DNA of 64,000 bases from an uncultured bacterium (GTDB lineage: Bacteria > Bacteroidota > Bacteroidia > Bacteroidales > Bacteroidaceae): assembly GCA_905215345.1 (NCBI GenBank), contig CAJMPR010000001.1, positions 310,001 through 374,000 of the forward strand, read 5' to 3'. A program made the position numbers and the translations under genes. The notes under the pieces are model-generated. The model did no database searches and had not been told where the DNA came from. It saw only the letters and a list, made by a program, of their open reading frames with translations. How positions within the stretch are numbered: position 1 is the first letter of the stretch; each line of letters starts with the position of its first letter. Below are positions 26,773-35,546 of this stretch, piece after piece.

Positions 26773-28671
26773 TCATCTTTTCGCAATATCGTCGTACAGT
26801 TTTTGCAGATAGGCCTGTCCCAAAGGCAGATTCCGGCCTTTCTTCGTTCCTTCGTCAACCACGACCGCATTTGCTTCGTTATTAAAAACGAGTTGGTTAT
26901 CAGGAGTCACAAAGCCGAAAGCATCGGGCACGGTGAAGAAAGCGAAATGCGGAGAAGCGGGATTGAGCATATCTTTGCTAAAGGTAAATTCATTATGAGG
27001 TAACGATAGTTGCGCCAACAATGTGGCCGCAATGTCATGCTGGGAACCATAGGTATCAATACGCCGCGGCTGACGCACCGCACCGCCTACCATCAACAAT
27101 GGAATCTGATAGCGTTCTATTTCCTGATTGGAGATATGCTCGGGGTAAGCTCCCAAATGGTCGGGAACAAATACGATGACCGTATTCTTCCACTGCGGAA
27201 GTTCGCGGTATTGTTTCACAAAATCACCTATACAACTATCGGTATATGCAAAAGCATTCAACCGTTCGTTCTCCAGACGTTGATAAGGAACTTCAAACGG
27301 TTCATGGCTGCTAGAAGTCTGTATCACCCGGAATTTCGCAGTACGGCTTGCCTGTACAGCATCAACAGTTTCAGCCTTCAAATCGTTCAGTAAACGACGG
27401 AACACGAGGTGATCGTGTACTCCCCACTTACTCAACCGTTCGGACACGGGAAAATCCTGGTCGGAAACAATATCTTCAAAACCCGATGACATCAGGTAAG
27501 AACGCATATTGGTAAAATCAGCATCGCCCCCATAATAGTATTTCGTATGATACCCCGCCTTCTTCAAGCTGCCGGCAATGGCAGGAATGGATTGTGTCTT
27601 ACGGGGATATTTCATAATACTGGTAGTGGGCTGTGCCGGATAACCGCTCAATATGGCAACCAGTCCACGGTCGGTACGGAAACTATTAGCGTAGAAATTT
27701 GTAAAAAGAACACCTTCTTGCGCCAGGCTGTCCAGATGTACGGCAACATCCGGTTCACCTCCCAAAGCCGTCATCAGTCTGGAAGAGAAACTCTCCAATA
27801 TCACAAAAAGCACATCGGGATGTTGCACGGTAAACAGTGAATGCAGTGAGTCTTGCATTTGCCGCAAAGAATCTGCTTGTACCATCTCTTTTCCCAAAAC
27901 GGCGGAATCGACCAAACCGGAAAATATACGGTCAGCCTCATCCTCTTCCATAAAACGATATTGCTTACCGAAATCTTTCTGCTTGGCAAGAGACTCCATC
28001 AGGCTGAAAGCCGGATTAATAGCCGCATGGTTCAGGCGCTGGTCGGTGCTGAAATAGACTTTCCCCGTATTCATGGTGGACACCGTGAAGCCCCCGCGGA
28101 TAGGGATGAAAAGCAGTCCCGTAAGCAGTAACATGGCGCCCGATACATTCACCGGACGGTAGGGCAGCTTCATCCGCTTGAAATATCCTTTCTGCAACAA
28201 TACCACATAGAATATTCCATAAAGCACCAGAGCATAGACTGCCATCGCAAGGATTCCTCCTATCACCATCCAGACGCTGACACTTGCCACGGCATCCTTC
28301 GGAGAAGAAAAGAAATAGAATAAAGGCGTAGCATCCAACCGGAAGCCCCAATATTCATATAACCCTAAATCGACAGTGAATATGACGGAAAGCAGAATCG
28401 AGACAAAAAGGAAATAGCCGCACCAGATGCGGCGAAGAACGCCGGACAGCGTCCATGCCGAACAGATGAAAAGAAGACCGGGAATAGCCGTCAGATAACC
28501 TGCAAGAGATAAGTCCAATGGTAATCCGTGCCAAATCACGCTGAACCAGTCCGTCCACGAAATATCCGGATATAACGGTTGGTAATAAAGCATGAAGAAC
28601 GGTTTCTGCAATACAAAAATGCAGACAACCAAAATATATGTCTTGAGGAATCCTATAAGTCTTTCTTTCAT
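26773..28671 (-). CDS. LtaS/MdoB-like sulfatase-fold membrane transferase
   Basis: 632 residues with five transmembrane segments in the first 170, then an extracytoplasmic alkaline-phosphatase/sulfatase-fold domain (about 275-610). The nucleophile region reads NSFRTDRGLVAILSGYPAQP with Thr as the likely catalytic residue. VFVPDHLGAYPEH supplies metal ligands, and SSHEPFEVP matches the family His motif. Members transfer phosphoglycerol or phosphoethanolamine to envelope glycans or lipids. Bacteroides lack lipoteichoic acid, so the acceptor here is unknown. Start Met at 28671 is preceded by a -7 box at 28703-28710. Confidence 0.88.
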   Translation of the reverse strand: MKERLIGFLKTYILVVCIFVLQKPFFMLYYQPLYPDISWTDWFSVIWHGLPLDLSLAGYLTAIPGLLFICSAWTLSGVLRRIWCGYFLFVSILLSVIFTVDLGLYEYWGFRLDATPLFYFFSSPKDAVASVSVWMVIGGILAMAVYALVLYGIFYVVLLQKGYFKRMKLPYRPVNVSGAMLLLTGLLFIPIRGGFTVSTMNTGKVYFSTDQRLNHAAINPAFSLMESLAKQKDFGKQYRFMEEDEADRIFSGLVDSAVLGKEMVQADSLRQMQDSLHSLFTVQHPDVLFVILESFSSRLMTALGGEPDVAVHLDSLAQEGVLFTNFYANSFRTDRGLVAILSGYPAQPTTSIMKYPRKTQSIPAIAGSLKKAGYHTKYYYGGDADFTNMRSYLMSSGFEDIVSDQDFPVSERLSKWGVHDHLVFRRLLNDLKAETVDAVQASRTAKFRVIQTSSSHEPFEVPYQRLENERLNAFAYTDSCIGDFVKQYRELPQWKNTVIVFVPDHLGAYPEHISNQEIERYQIPLLMVGGAVRQPRRIDTYGSQHDIAATLLAQLSLPHNEFTFSKDMLNPASPHFAFFTVPDAFGFVTPDNQLVFNNEANAVVVDEGTKKGRNLPLGQAYLQKLYDDIAKR

Positions 28672-28702
28672 CAGTGTTTTTCTTAAGTCATAATATATTT
28701 GG

Positions 28703-28710
28703 CAAAAATA
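28703..28710 (-). promoter_or_regulatory. -7 box for the LtaS-like gene (TATTTTTG)
   Basis: A leftward TAnnTTTG match 32 bases upstream of the start, implying a leader of about 25 nucleotides. Confidence 0.5.
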
Positions 28711-28782
28711 AAGTATTTTATTCTATTTATCGCCAATATTACCAAGAAATGCGGTAAAAGATAGACTTATAGGATATTTAAG

Positions 28783-29439
28783 TTATTCGTTTACACGTTT
28801 ATAGTCTTCAAGAAATTGTTTCAAACCGGCATCCGTCAACGGATGTTTCAGCAAACCTTTTATTGCAGAAAGCGGACAGGTAGCGACATCCGCTCCCACT
28901 TCTATACATTGGATGATATGTGCCGTATGGCGGATAGAGGCGGCAAGCACCTGAGTGGGATAATCGTAATAACGGTACATCTCAACTATTTTACCCACCA
29001 AAGCAATACCGTCTTCACAAATGTCGTCAAGACGACCGACGAACGGAGAAACATACGTTGCCCCCGCTTTGGCGGCCAACAATGCTTGTCCCACTGAAAA
29101 TACCAGCGTACAATTGGTGCGTATTCCTTTTCCCGAGAAGTATTTAATGGCTTTGATTCCGTCGGCAATGCAAGGCACTTTCACCACGATATGCGGATTG
29201 AGCGCCGCCAGTTCCTCACCTTCCTTAATCATACCTTCATAATCGGTGGCAATCACTTCAGCGCTTACGTCCCCATTCACAATGTTGCAGATGTCTACAT
29301 AATGCTTACGTTGATTTTCCACGCCCTTGATACCTTCTTTCGCCATGAGCGAAGGGTTTGTAGTCACTCCGTCGAGCACACCCATATTATAGGCTTCCCG
29401 AATCTGATCCAAATTTGCAGTGTCGATAAAGAACTTCAT
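28783..29439 (-). CDS. Fructose-6-phosphate aldolase / short transaldolase
   Basis: 218 residues, the length of the short FSA/TalC class. It opens MKFFIDTANLDQIREA and contains GVTTNPSLMAKEG. The Schiff-base lysine is Lys87 in IVVKVPCIADGIKAI, and VGRLDDI and QVLAASIRH are also typical. It acts in the cytoplasm, either as transaldolase in the pentose phosphate pathway or cleaving fructose-6-phosphate. The sequence does not decide which. Monocistronic by context. Confidence 0.93.
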   Translation of the reverse strand: MKFFIDTANLDQIREAYNMGVLDGVTTNPSLMAKEGIKGVENQRKHYVDICNIVNGDVSAEVIATDYEGMIKEGEELAALNPHIVVKVPCIADGIKAIKYFSGKGIRTNCTLVFSVGQALLAAKAGATYVSPFVGRLDDICEDGIALVGKIVEMYRYYDYPTQVLAASIRHTAHIIQCIEVGADVATCPLSAIKGLLKHPLTDAGLKQFLEDYKRVNE

Positions 29440-29467
29440 GATATAAATAGTTTAAGAGTTGATTTTA

Positions 29468-29475
29468 CAAATATA
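29468..29475 (-). promoter_or_regulatory. -7 box for the transaldolase-like gene (TATATTTG)
   Basis: A leftward TAnnTTTG match 29 bases upstream of the start codon. Confidence 0.5.
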
Positions 29476-29607
29476 ACGATTTACATCATAGTTTGTTCTT
29501 TATCTCCAGATACTTCTGAGAATTAACCGGCGGGTAAATATTAACCTGCGGTTCTTATTAAGAATTTCGGGGAAGTAATGAACATCAATTGTTATGCCGA
29601 ACTCCGG

Positions 29608-31083
29608 TTACATAGTACGTTTCAGGTATAAACGGTCGCTTATCGTGGCCGGCAGTTCGTTTTCGTAGTGAGTGACCATAATCATAGTCTTGTCCTGACG
29701 ACGGCAGAATGCTTCAATAATCTTCTTCACACGACGGCGGTTATAAGTATCCAGTCCGTGCAACGGTTCGTCGAGAATCAGCAGTTCGGGATCTTTCACG
29801 AAAGCGCGCGCCAACAATGCCAGACGTTGCTCTCCGCTGGAGAGTTGCAGGAACGGTTTGTCTTTCAGTTCGGCAATCCCGAATACATCCATCCACCATT
29901 CGCAAGTCGCCATTTGGTTGGGCTGCGGACGTTTATACAAGCCGATACTGTCGTGCAAGCCGGAAGCTACTATTTCAATAGCAGGCAGGTTCTTCAGATA
30001 GGCACGGTGCATTTCGGGACTGACATAGCCGATGTGTTTCTTGATTTCCCAGATACTCTCACCCGTTCCGCGCTTACGACCGAACAGACTGATGTCGCAA
30101 GCATAAGATTGCGGATTATCAGCGCATACCAGGCTCAACAAAGTCGATTTGCCCGCACCGTTCTCACCGCTCAACGCCCACTTCTGCCCACGCATCACCG
30201 TCCAGTCCAGTTCTTTCAGGATAGTGCGGTCATCATAGCGGATGCTTACTTTATTCAGTTTCACTACTTCGTCGGAGTTGAAATTCGTATTTTCGTAGGG
30301 AAGGTCTATAATGCGCCGCTGCAATTCACCGAAAGGTCGGGCATCAGCCTCCACACGCAGGACATCTTCCGTACGAAAGGCTTCCAGATATGCCTCACGT
30401 TCCATTTTCCCGCCCACTACTTTGTCTTCAACCGGAACAACGTGGGTGATGAAAGAAGGAATGTCGTCCATCATGGAAAGCACCAGCACGATTTGCAGGG
30501 AAGCAAGTTGCGTCAGCTTCTCCAGCACTTTGAAAAGCAGCTCACGCGTGGCGGCATCCAGGCCGATGAAAGGGTTATCCATGACGAGGATACGGGGAGC
30601 GGTAAGGAGCGTCTTCGTCAACTGGAACTTACGGAGCTCACCGCTACTGAGAAGAATGATTTTCTTGCCGAGCATCGGTTCGATGCGGAACAGGTCGAAA
30701 AGCTGTTGCCGGAGCGCTTCGTCTTTTACTTCGCCCAGCATGTCACGCACTTCGGGGGCATCTTCCTGGTCGTGGGCGTTCCATCGCTGTTGATAATAAT
30801 AATTGGCGTCGGCCGAACCGTAAGTATCACGAAAGGCAATATATTTTATATTGTCGTAAGCGGTTTGCGTTGCCGAAGGGCGGAAGTCGTACGTCAACGT
30901 ACCTTCGCGCAGAGGATACTTGCCCGTGAGTAAATCAACCAGCAGGCTCTTCCCTGCTCCGTTAGGACCTACGATGGCGATATGCTCCCCTTCCAGAAAA
31001 TCAATATTAACGGGTTGTGCCAAGCGAACAAGCGGGTTACGCGCTACGCCCCCCGCCATGTGTATAGTGTGTTGCTGCATCAT
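29608..31083 (-). CDS. Tandem ABC ATPase (ModF/PhrA-like), no membrane domain
   Basis: 491 residues from Met at 31083 (MMQQHTIHM). The longer frame to 31125 starts upstream of the likely transcription start, so it is rejected. Two ABC cassettes are present. Cassette 1 has Walker A GPNGAGKS, signature LSSGELRKF and Walker B ILVMDNP. Cassette 2 has Walker A GENGAGKS, signature LSSGEQRLA and Walker B LLILDEPLHGLD. No transmembrane segment and no permease neighbour are seen. The layout resembles ModF-type duplicated ATPases, whose role is unclear; transport is not supported by context. The promoter lies within a mobile-looking repeat (31107-31358). Confidence 0.88.
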   Translation of the reverse strand: MMQQHTIHMAGGVARNPLVRLAQPVNIDFLEGEHIAIVGPNGAGKSLLVDLLTGKYPLREGTLTYDFRPSATQTAYDNIKYIAFRDTYGSADANYYYQQRWNAHDQEDAPEVRDMLGEVKDEALRQQLFDLFRIEPMLGKKIILLSSGELRKFQLTKTLLTAPRILVMDNPFIGLDAATRELLFKVLEKLTQLASLQIVLVLSMMDDIPSFITHVVPVEDKVVGGKMEREAYLEAFRTEDVLRVEADARPFGELQRRIIDLPYENTNFNSDEVVKLNKVSIRYDDRTILKELDWTVMRGQKWALSGENGAGKSTLLSLVCADNPQSYACDISLFGRKRGTGESIWEIKKHIGYVSPEMHRAYLKNLPAIEIVASGLHDSIGLYKRPQPNQMATCEWWMDVFGIAELKDKPFLQLSSGEQRLALLARAFVKDPELLILDEPLHGLDTYNRRRVKKIIEAFCRRQDKTMIMVTHYENELPATISDRLYLKRTM

Positions 31084-31106
31084 TTCAAAAATGTTTTTGC
31101 TTAATA

Positions 31107-31358
31107 GACGGTGCAAAGATACCAAGTTTATCGTTGTTTTGCCGCTAATCGTTGCAGATTATTTTGTACTTTCTTTCGTCTTGATACGAAAGAAAGGTAC
31201 CAAAGAAAGCATCAAGGCTGCACTTACGGGGCTACTCCGGTAGCGGCAGAAGAGGACGGGGCGAAAACTCGCTTCGCTCGGACAAACGCCCCTTAAACCT
31301 CTTCTGCCGCCACCTGCGCTTACGCCCCTACAGTGAGGCCGGAGGGCGCAACACGAAC
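31107..31358 (-). repeat. Promoter-bearing structured repeat, copy 1
   Basis: About 252 bases that match, in inverted orientation and almost base for base, the repeat at 39537-39815. It contains nested palindromes: GGCAGAAGAGG pairs with CCTCTTCTGCC around an inner GGGGCG/CGCCCC stem. It ends at the -7 box TATCTTTG that faces the ABC ATPase gene. The other copy ends at the -7 box of pheS. Confidence 0.85.
31114..31121 (-). promoter_or_regulatory. -7 box for the ABC ATPase gene (TATCTTTG)
   Basis: A leftward TAnnTTTG 31 bases upstream of the chosen start. Its flanks are shared with the pheS promoter. Confidence 0.65.
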
Positions 31359-31725
31359 GGCGGAAGGGGGTTGTCTCGGTGTTATACTTGTGAGACTCTT
31401 GGGAGATAGTAGTATTAAAGGTTACGAAGTACTTGTAGGATTGGATAAACTGAACTCGATACGGCTGATGCTCATTGCTTATCGGTTATGAAAGCCTCCC
31501 CCCCCTTGGGAGAGGGTTGGGGTGAAGCTCTCATTTCTTCCCCATTATACATTCATGTATATCGCCGCCTCTTTTGGAGTGTAACTTAAGCCTGTGTAAA
31601 AAGACGATAACCATAAATAAGCCTGAATTAGTTTCGCTAACGGCTAAATAAACGATAGATAATTTTACTTTTCACACAGCCTCCTTTGCAGTATTAACAC
31701 CTTCACCGCTCAGCCCTCCGAGCAT
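31359..31725. other. Intergenic region, no intact gene
   Basis: Holds no convincing gene. A short imperfect inverted pair (about 31587-31602 and 31668-31683, GCCTGTGTAAAAAG-like ends) encloses about 65 bases and might be a MITE remnant. A 33-codon frame at 31390-31491 is discussed under rejected items. Confidence 0.4.
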
Positions 31726-31900
31726 AGTCGCAGGTGCGTAAGCGTAGGCGCTGTCAGGCGCAGTAAGGGGCGTTTGTTTGAGCGAAGCGAGTTTTCGCCC
31801 CGTCTGTGTCTGGCAGTGTCGCAGTAGCACCGGAGACGAAGCCCGTGCCTCTTTCTTTTTGGTATCTTTTTCTTTCGGGACAAGCCGAAAGAAAAAGTAC
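31726..31900 (+). repeat. Diverged copy 3 of the structured repeat
   Basis: It shares the core GGGGCGTTTGT...GAGCGAAGCGAG...CGCCCCGTC (31765-31804) and the distal GGTATCTTTTTCTTTCG part with copies 1 and 2, but it diverges in the outer stem and has no promoter end. No gene starts next to it. Confidence 0.7.
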
Positions 31901-31914
31901 ACTCCCAATACATC

Positions 31915-31972
31915 AAAAAAAAATGGCGGTAAATTTGAAAACCAACGCCATCTTTTTCAAATTTACCGCCAT
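31915..31972 (-). terminator. Terminator hairpin of the pullulanase gene
   Basis: The 19-base perfect arms 31923-31941 and 31954-31972 are followed, reading leftward, by a T-run. It begins 21 bases after the pulA stop. The stem and loop are related in sequence to the hairpin at 36535-36588. Confidence 0.85.
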
Positions 31973-31992
31973 CTTTCTTTATTCTTCCGCCA

Positions 31993-33990
31993 TCATTTAT
32001 AGAAAATCAATGCCGACTGTGCCGGAACCGTGACTTCCGGACCATACATCGTCCCCAAGCCTTGCTCACTGATAAATCCGTCCCAGCAAACCAATGTATA
32101 TTTGCCTTCGGGCACAGCCAGTTTGGCTGGTTCTTTACGTGAATTCAGCACAACATATATATCTTCCCAACTATCGCCACCAGCATGTTCTTTCAAACGG
32201 TAAGCCACAACATTACCGCCCTCGACAGGCAGAAATTCCAGGTGTTTGCGAACCTTTTCGGCATCTCCCAGACGGAAAGCCGGATGGTTCTTGCGTAACT
32301 GTATCAGTCCTTTATAATAGGCAAACACATCGGCATGCAACGTCTTGCGTTTCCAGTCGATGACGTTAATGGAATCGGGGCTTTCAAAGCTGTTATGCAC
32401 CCCTTTCTTATCGCGCATCACTTCTTCACCGGCCTGTATAAAAGGTACGCCCTGCGAAGTAAACACCGCTGTTTGAGCCAGTTTGTCCAACCGGACAAGC
32501 TCTTCGGGGGTAATGCCGGGAACGCTCGATTTCAGTCTGTCCACCAAGCACATATCATCGTGGCAAGACACATAGCTAATCATCTGCGTAGGCTGTTCGG
32601 CCCACGGCGCTTTGCTGTAGTTCACCGAGTCATAGTTCACCTGCGGATGCTTGATAGCCCCTACAATGCCAAACTTGATACTTTCCTCCCCTCCCGGCAG
32701 CCCGGCAAGGAAAGCTCCCTGATGATTATCATTGAACGGGCCACGCAAAGCATCCCGCATTTCGTCCGAGAACGCGGCAATTCCCGGCATCTTATAGGTA
32801 TTGGCTTTCATCGCCAGCGAGTCTTGCGACATCTGCGGAGCCGATGCCGCCCATCCTTCGCCATAAATAAAGATAGTGGGGTCTACGGCCGACGCGGCTT
32901 TACGTATCTCGTTCATGGTTTCTATGTCATGGATTCCCATGAGGTCGAAACGGAAACCGTCGATGTGGTACTCATTTATCCAGTGAAGCACGGATTCTAC
33001 CATATATTTACGCATCATGGGACGGTTGCTTGCCGTCTCGTTGCCGCATGCCGAAGCGTCGGCAAATGTTCCGTCCGGCTTCTGACGATAGAAATAGCCG
33101 GGGGCGGTACGTTCAAAATTGCTTTCGGTCGTATTGAAGGTATGGTTATACACCACATCCAGCACCACGCGGATACCGGCTTTGTGCAAAGCCTGCACCA
33201 TCTGCTTGAACTCACGGATGCGTACTTCGGGTTTATAGGGATTGGTAGAGTAAGAACCGTCGGGCACGTTATAGTTCTGTGGATCGTATCCCCAGTTATA
33301 TTTGTTCTCGTCCAATTTTGTCTCGTCTACCGAAGCGTAGTCGTAGGAAGGAAGGATATGCACATGCGTCACTCCTAAATCTTTCAGATGATCGATACCT
33401 GTAGCCAGGTTATCAGGATTCACCGTACCCTTTTCTGTCAAGGCAAGGAACTTCCCTTTATGTACAATCCCCGAAGACGGGTCGACAGAAAAATCGCGAT
33501 GGTGCATTTCGTAGATGATAACATCGGCAGGCGATGCCAACGGCGGGCGTTTGTCTTCCGCCCATCCTTCCGGGTCTGTCTTCTTCAGGTCGATGACAGC
33601 AGCCCGGCGCCCGTTCACTCCTACGGCTTTCGCATTGATTCCCGGTGTATCTCCCAACCATTTATCATTGATTTTCACATTGAATGTATAGAACTTTCCT
33701 TTCAAGTCTTGTTCTACTTTGGCTGTCCACGTACCTTCTTCCGTAAGAGTCATCGCAACCGTTTCATAGGCATGTCCGCCCTCACCGGCATCGTACAGCA
33801 TCAGGCGCACTTCATCGGCCGTAGGCGCCCAAAGTGAGAACTGCGTTACGGCAGGCGTATATTCCATTTCCGTCAGACTCCCTGAACGGACAGGATAAAG
33901 TTCGTAGGAAGTATATTCCTTTTTCGAGGGAGCGCAACTCACGACTGTCGTCGCAGCTACTCCAATAATGACAAGATCGTTTAACTTCAT
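31993..33990 (-). CDS. pulA: Type I pullulanase lipoprotein (GH13)
   Basis: 665 residues, lipoprotein with lipobox V-V-S-C near residue 19. An N-terminal CBM48-like domain (about 45-145: FSLWAPTADEVRLMLYD) precedes the GH13 barrel. The type I pullulanase signature YNWGYDP is present. Catalytic residues are Asp349 in GFRFDLMG (nucleophile) and Glu378 in IYGEGWA (acid/base), with YVSCHDD holding the transition-state Asp. It cleaves alpha-1,6 branch points in pullulan and limit dextrins, complementing the starch locus at the far end of the window. Twenty-five bases after ruvC in the same direction, so probably one transcript with DUF4286 and ruvC. Confidence 0.93.
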   Translation of the reverse strand: MKLNDLVIIGVAATTVVSCAPSKKEYTSYELYPVRSGSLTEMEYTPAVTQFSLWAPTADEVRLMLYDAGEGGHAYETVAMTLTEEGTWTAKVEQDLKGKFYTFNVKINDKWLGDTPGINAKAVGVNGRRAAVIDLKKTDPEGWAEDKRPPLASPADVIIYEMHHRDFSVDPSSGIVHKGKFLALTEKGTVNPDNLATGIDHLKDLGVTHVHILPSYDYASVDETKLDENKYNWGYDPQNYNVPDGSYSTNPYKPEVRIREFKQMVQALHKAGIRVVLDVVYNHTFNTTESNFERTAPGYFYRQKPDGTFADASACGNETASNRPMMRKYMVESVLHWINEYHIDGFRFDLMGIHDIETMNEIRKAASAVDPTIFIYGEGWAASAPQMSQDSLAMKANTYKMPGIAAFSDEMRDALRGPFNDNHQGAFLAGLPGGEESIKFGIVGAIKHPQVNYDSVNYSKAPWAEQPTQMISYVSCHDDMCLVDRLKSSVPGITPEELVRLDKLAQTAVFTSQGVPFIQAGEEVMRDKKGVHNSFESPDSINVIDWKRKTLHADVFAYYKGLIQLRKNHPAFRLGDAEKVRKHLEFLPVEGGNVVAYRLKEHAGGDSWEDIYVVLNSRKEPAKLAVPEGKYTLVCWDGFISEQGLGTMYGPEVTVPAQSALIFYK

Positions 33991-34015
33991 GGCTATCAGA
34001 TATTATTTTTCTCTT

Positions 34016-34585
34016 CTATTTCTTCACTTTGTCGGGGTTCTTGGCGATAAAATCTTTCCAGCCGTGATAGCCTTTCTCCACGGCAGGACGTCCCATTTGC
34101 AGGAAATGGCAATAGGCGGCGGCAAGTCCGTCAGTAGCATCCATAAATGTCGGCATATCTTCTTTTGGAAAATGGAGCATACGCTGCAACATATCCGCCA
34201 CCTGTTCCTTGGATGCCTGCCCGTTACCGGTAATCGCCATCTTAATCTTCAAAGGGGCATATTCCGTAATTGGGATGTCACGGCTCAGGGCTGCTGCCAT
34301 TGCCACTCCCTGCGCACGTCCCAGTTTCAGCATGGACTGCACGTTTTTCCCGAAGAAAGGGGCTTCAATGGCAAGCTCGTCCGGCAGGTAACTCTCGATA
34401 ATGCTCAATACCCGTTCATGGATATGACGAAGTTTCAGATAATGGTTCCCGAATTTACGAAGGTCGATAATGCCCATGGCAATCATTTCGGGCTTTACAC
34501 CTGCCACGCGCAACACTCCGTACCCCATAATGGTGGTACCGGGGTCGATGCCCAGAATTATTTTTTCCTTAACCGGTTGTATCAC
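34016..34585 (-). CDS. ruvC: Holliday junction resolvase RuvC
   Basis: Endonuclease of 189 residues that cuts four-way DNA junctions made during recombination. The catalytic acidic residues are in GIDPGT (Asp14), AIEAPFF and DATDGLAAAYCH. The start codon is GTG at 34585, overlapping the TGA of the DUF4286 gene in a GTGA, which supports this start and translational coupling. RuvA/RuvB are not nearby. Length is normal for Bacteroidetes RuvC. Confidence 0.95.
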   Translation of the reverse strand: MIQPVKEKIILGIDPGTTIMGYGVLRVAGVKPEMIAMGIIDLRKFGNHYLKLRHIHERVLSIIESYLPDELAIEAPFFGKNVQSMLKLGRAQGVAMAAALSRDIPITEYAPLKIKMAITGNGQASKEQVADMLQRMLHFPKEDMPTFMDATDGLAAAYCHFLQMGRPAVEKGYHGWKDFIAKNPDKVKK

Positions 34586-34887
34586 ACTATAATCTCCATC
34601 AATGTAGGAAATCCAATCACTTTGTCCTTAAAAACTTTCAGCAATTCTTCATTCAATTTCACACCTTGTTCCTGGTGCCAGCGATGCAACCTGGCAGAAT
34701 CTTCCACTTCAAACTGAACGGAAAAGCAGATACTCCCTTCTTCAATATGGCTCAAGATTCGTGCAACGCGCGGTGCTTGCAGTGTACCCTGCTTTTCTAC
34801 TTCAGGAAGATAATATTCCTGCATCCAGGCCAGGAAGTATTTTTCCTGCCCTTCTTCCACGTGATAAGTAGTATTATATATAAGCAT
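34582..34887 (-). CDS. DUF4286 family protein
   Basis: Small cytoplasmic protein of 101 residues with a ferredoxin-like alpha-beta pattern: MLIYNTTYHVEEG, then VARILSHIEEGSICFSVQFE, and a C-terminal VIGFPTLMEIIV. This is the layout of DUF4286, commonly found beside ruvC in Bacteroidetes. Function unknown. It is the first gene of the DUF4286-ruvC-pulA unit, with a -7 box 26 bases upstream. Confidence 0.88.
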   Translation of the reverse strand: MLIYNTTYHVEEGQEKYFLAWMQEYYLPEVEKQGTLQAPRVARILSHIEEGSICFSVQFEVEDSARLHRWHQEQGVKLNEELLKVFKDKVIGFPTLMEIIV

Positions 34888-34912
34888 AATTCTATTTTCT
34901 ATTTTTGTTTCG

Positions 34913-34920
34913 CAAACATA
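34913..34920 (-). promoter_or_regulatory. -7 box for DUF4286-ruvC-pulA (TATGTTTG)
   Basis: A leftward TAnnTTTG match implying a leader of about 19 nucleotides before the DUF4286 start. Confidence 0.6.
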
Positions 34921-34943
34921 GCAATTATTTCAGAATAATGCAT

Positions 34944-34951
34944 TATATTTG
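34944..34951 (+). promoter_or_regulatory. -7 box for tRNA-Ala (TATATTTG)
   Basis: A rightward TAnnTTTG about 59 bases before the mature tRNA 5' end. Confidence 0.6.
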
Positions 34952-35009
34952 CGCCATCAAAAATACAGGTAGTTCTGCAAACGTTAGCAAAAAGCTATCA
35001 TGTCATCAC

Positions 35010-35083
35010 GGGGTATTAGCTCATCTGGCTAGAGCGCGACACTGGCAGTGTCGAGGTGATCGGTTCGAGTCCGATATGCTCCA
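35010..35083 (+). tRNA. tRNA-Ala (anticodon GGC)
   Basis: A 74-base cloverleaf. The acceptor is GGGGTAT / ATGCTCC with the alanine identity pair G3-U70. The D stem is GCTC/GAGC, the anticodon stem CGACA/TGTCG holds loop CTGGCAG, and the T arm is ATCGG-TTCGAGT-CCGAT. The discriminator is A; CCA is not encoded. The accessory patch that follows makes it a plausible old integration site. Confidence 0.96.
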
Positions 35084-35165
35084 CATTTCAAAAGCAACAG
35101 ATTCAAGATATCTGTAACACTCTTCAGGCTTTACTCATTCAAAGTATTCACATTCTGTTATATAG

Positions 35166-35456
35166 AAATTCAGTATTATTGATTTTCAGACTTATATCTG
35201 CGACGGCGACAAGCTGCTTTGCCGTGAAGTGAGGCGCGACCTCTGGCTGCCCAAACTCCACATCAACGACTGGTACTTCGTCATCATCCACCGCACGAAA
35301 GGCATCTCCATCAAGCAGATTTCATCGCAGGACGAAAGAGGAAACATCACCTGCCATTCGCTCAACGAACTGTTCAACGACTATGTTGTCAACCTCGACG
35401 AGGTGCTGGAGATATACAATGTAATCAAGGTAGTGGAACGCAGCCTGAGACTGTAA
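35166..35456 (+). pseudogene. 5'-truncated S24/LexA-like phage repressor remnant
   Basis: Open frame without a proper start, bounded upstream by a TAG at 35163. Its translation has the C-terminal half of a prophage-type S24 repressor: YICDGDKLLCREVRRDLW, DWYFVIIHRTKGISIKQI and a final EVLEIYNVIKVVERSLRL. The N-terminal helix-turn-helix and the catalytic Ser region are missing. Located 83 bases after tRNA-Ala, it is probably a relic of an integrated element. Assignment rests on overall pattern only. Confidence 0.55.
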
Positions 35457-35546
35457 CACTCCCCGAAAAATGCGAATGCGCCATCGCGGGCTTTTACACC
35501 TCGCAACGACGCATTCCATAATACGCAGTGCCGATACCGGAAAATA

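Noticed and set aside
31390..31491. 33-codon frame with LLGDSSIKGYEVL resembling the end of a tyrosine recombinase
   Set aside because: Too short, lacks the catalytic His/Arg/Tyr pattern, and is fused upstream to repeat sequence. The likeness may be chance.
31587..31683. Imperfect inverted ends around about 65 bases, like insertion-sequence termini
   Set aside because: Only about 13 of 16 positions match, and there is no target duplication or transposase. Kept only as a note in the intergenic entry.
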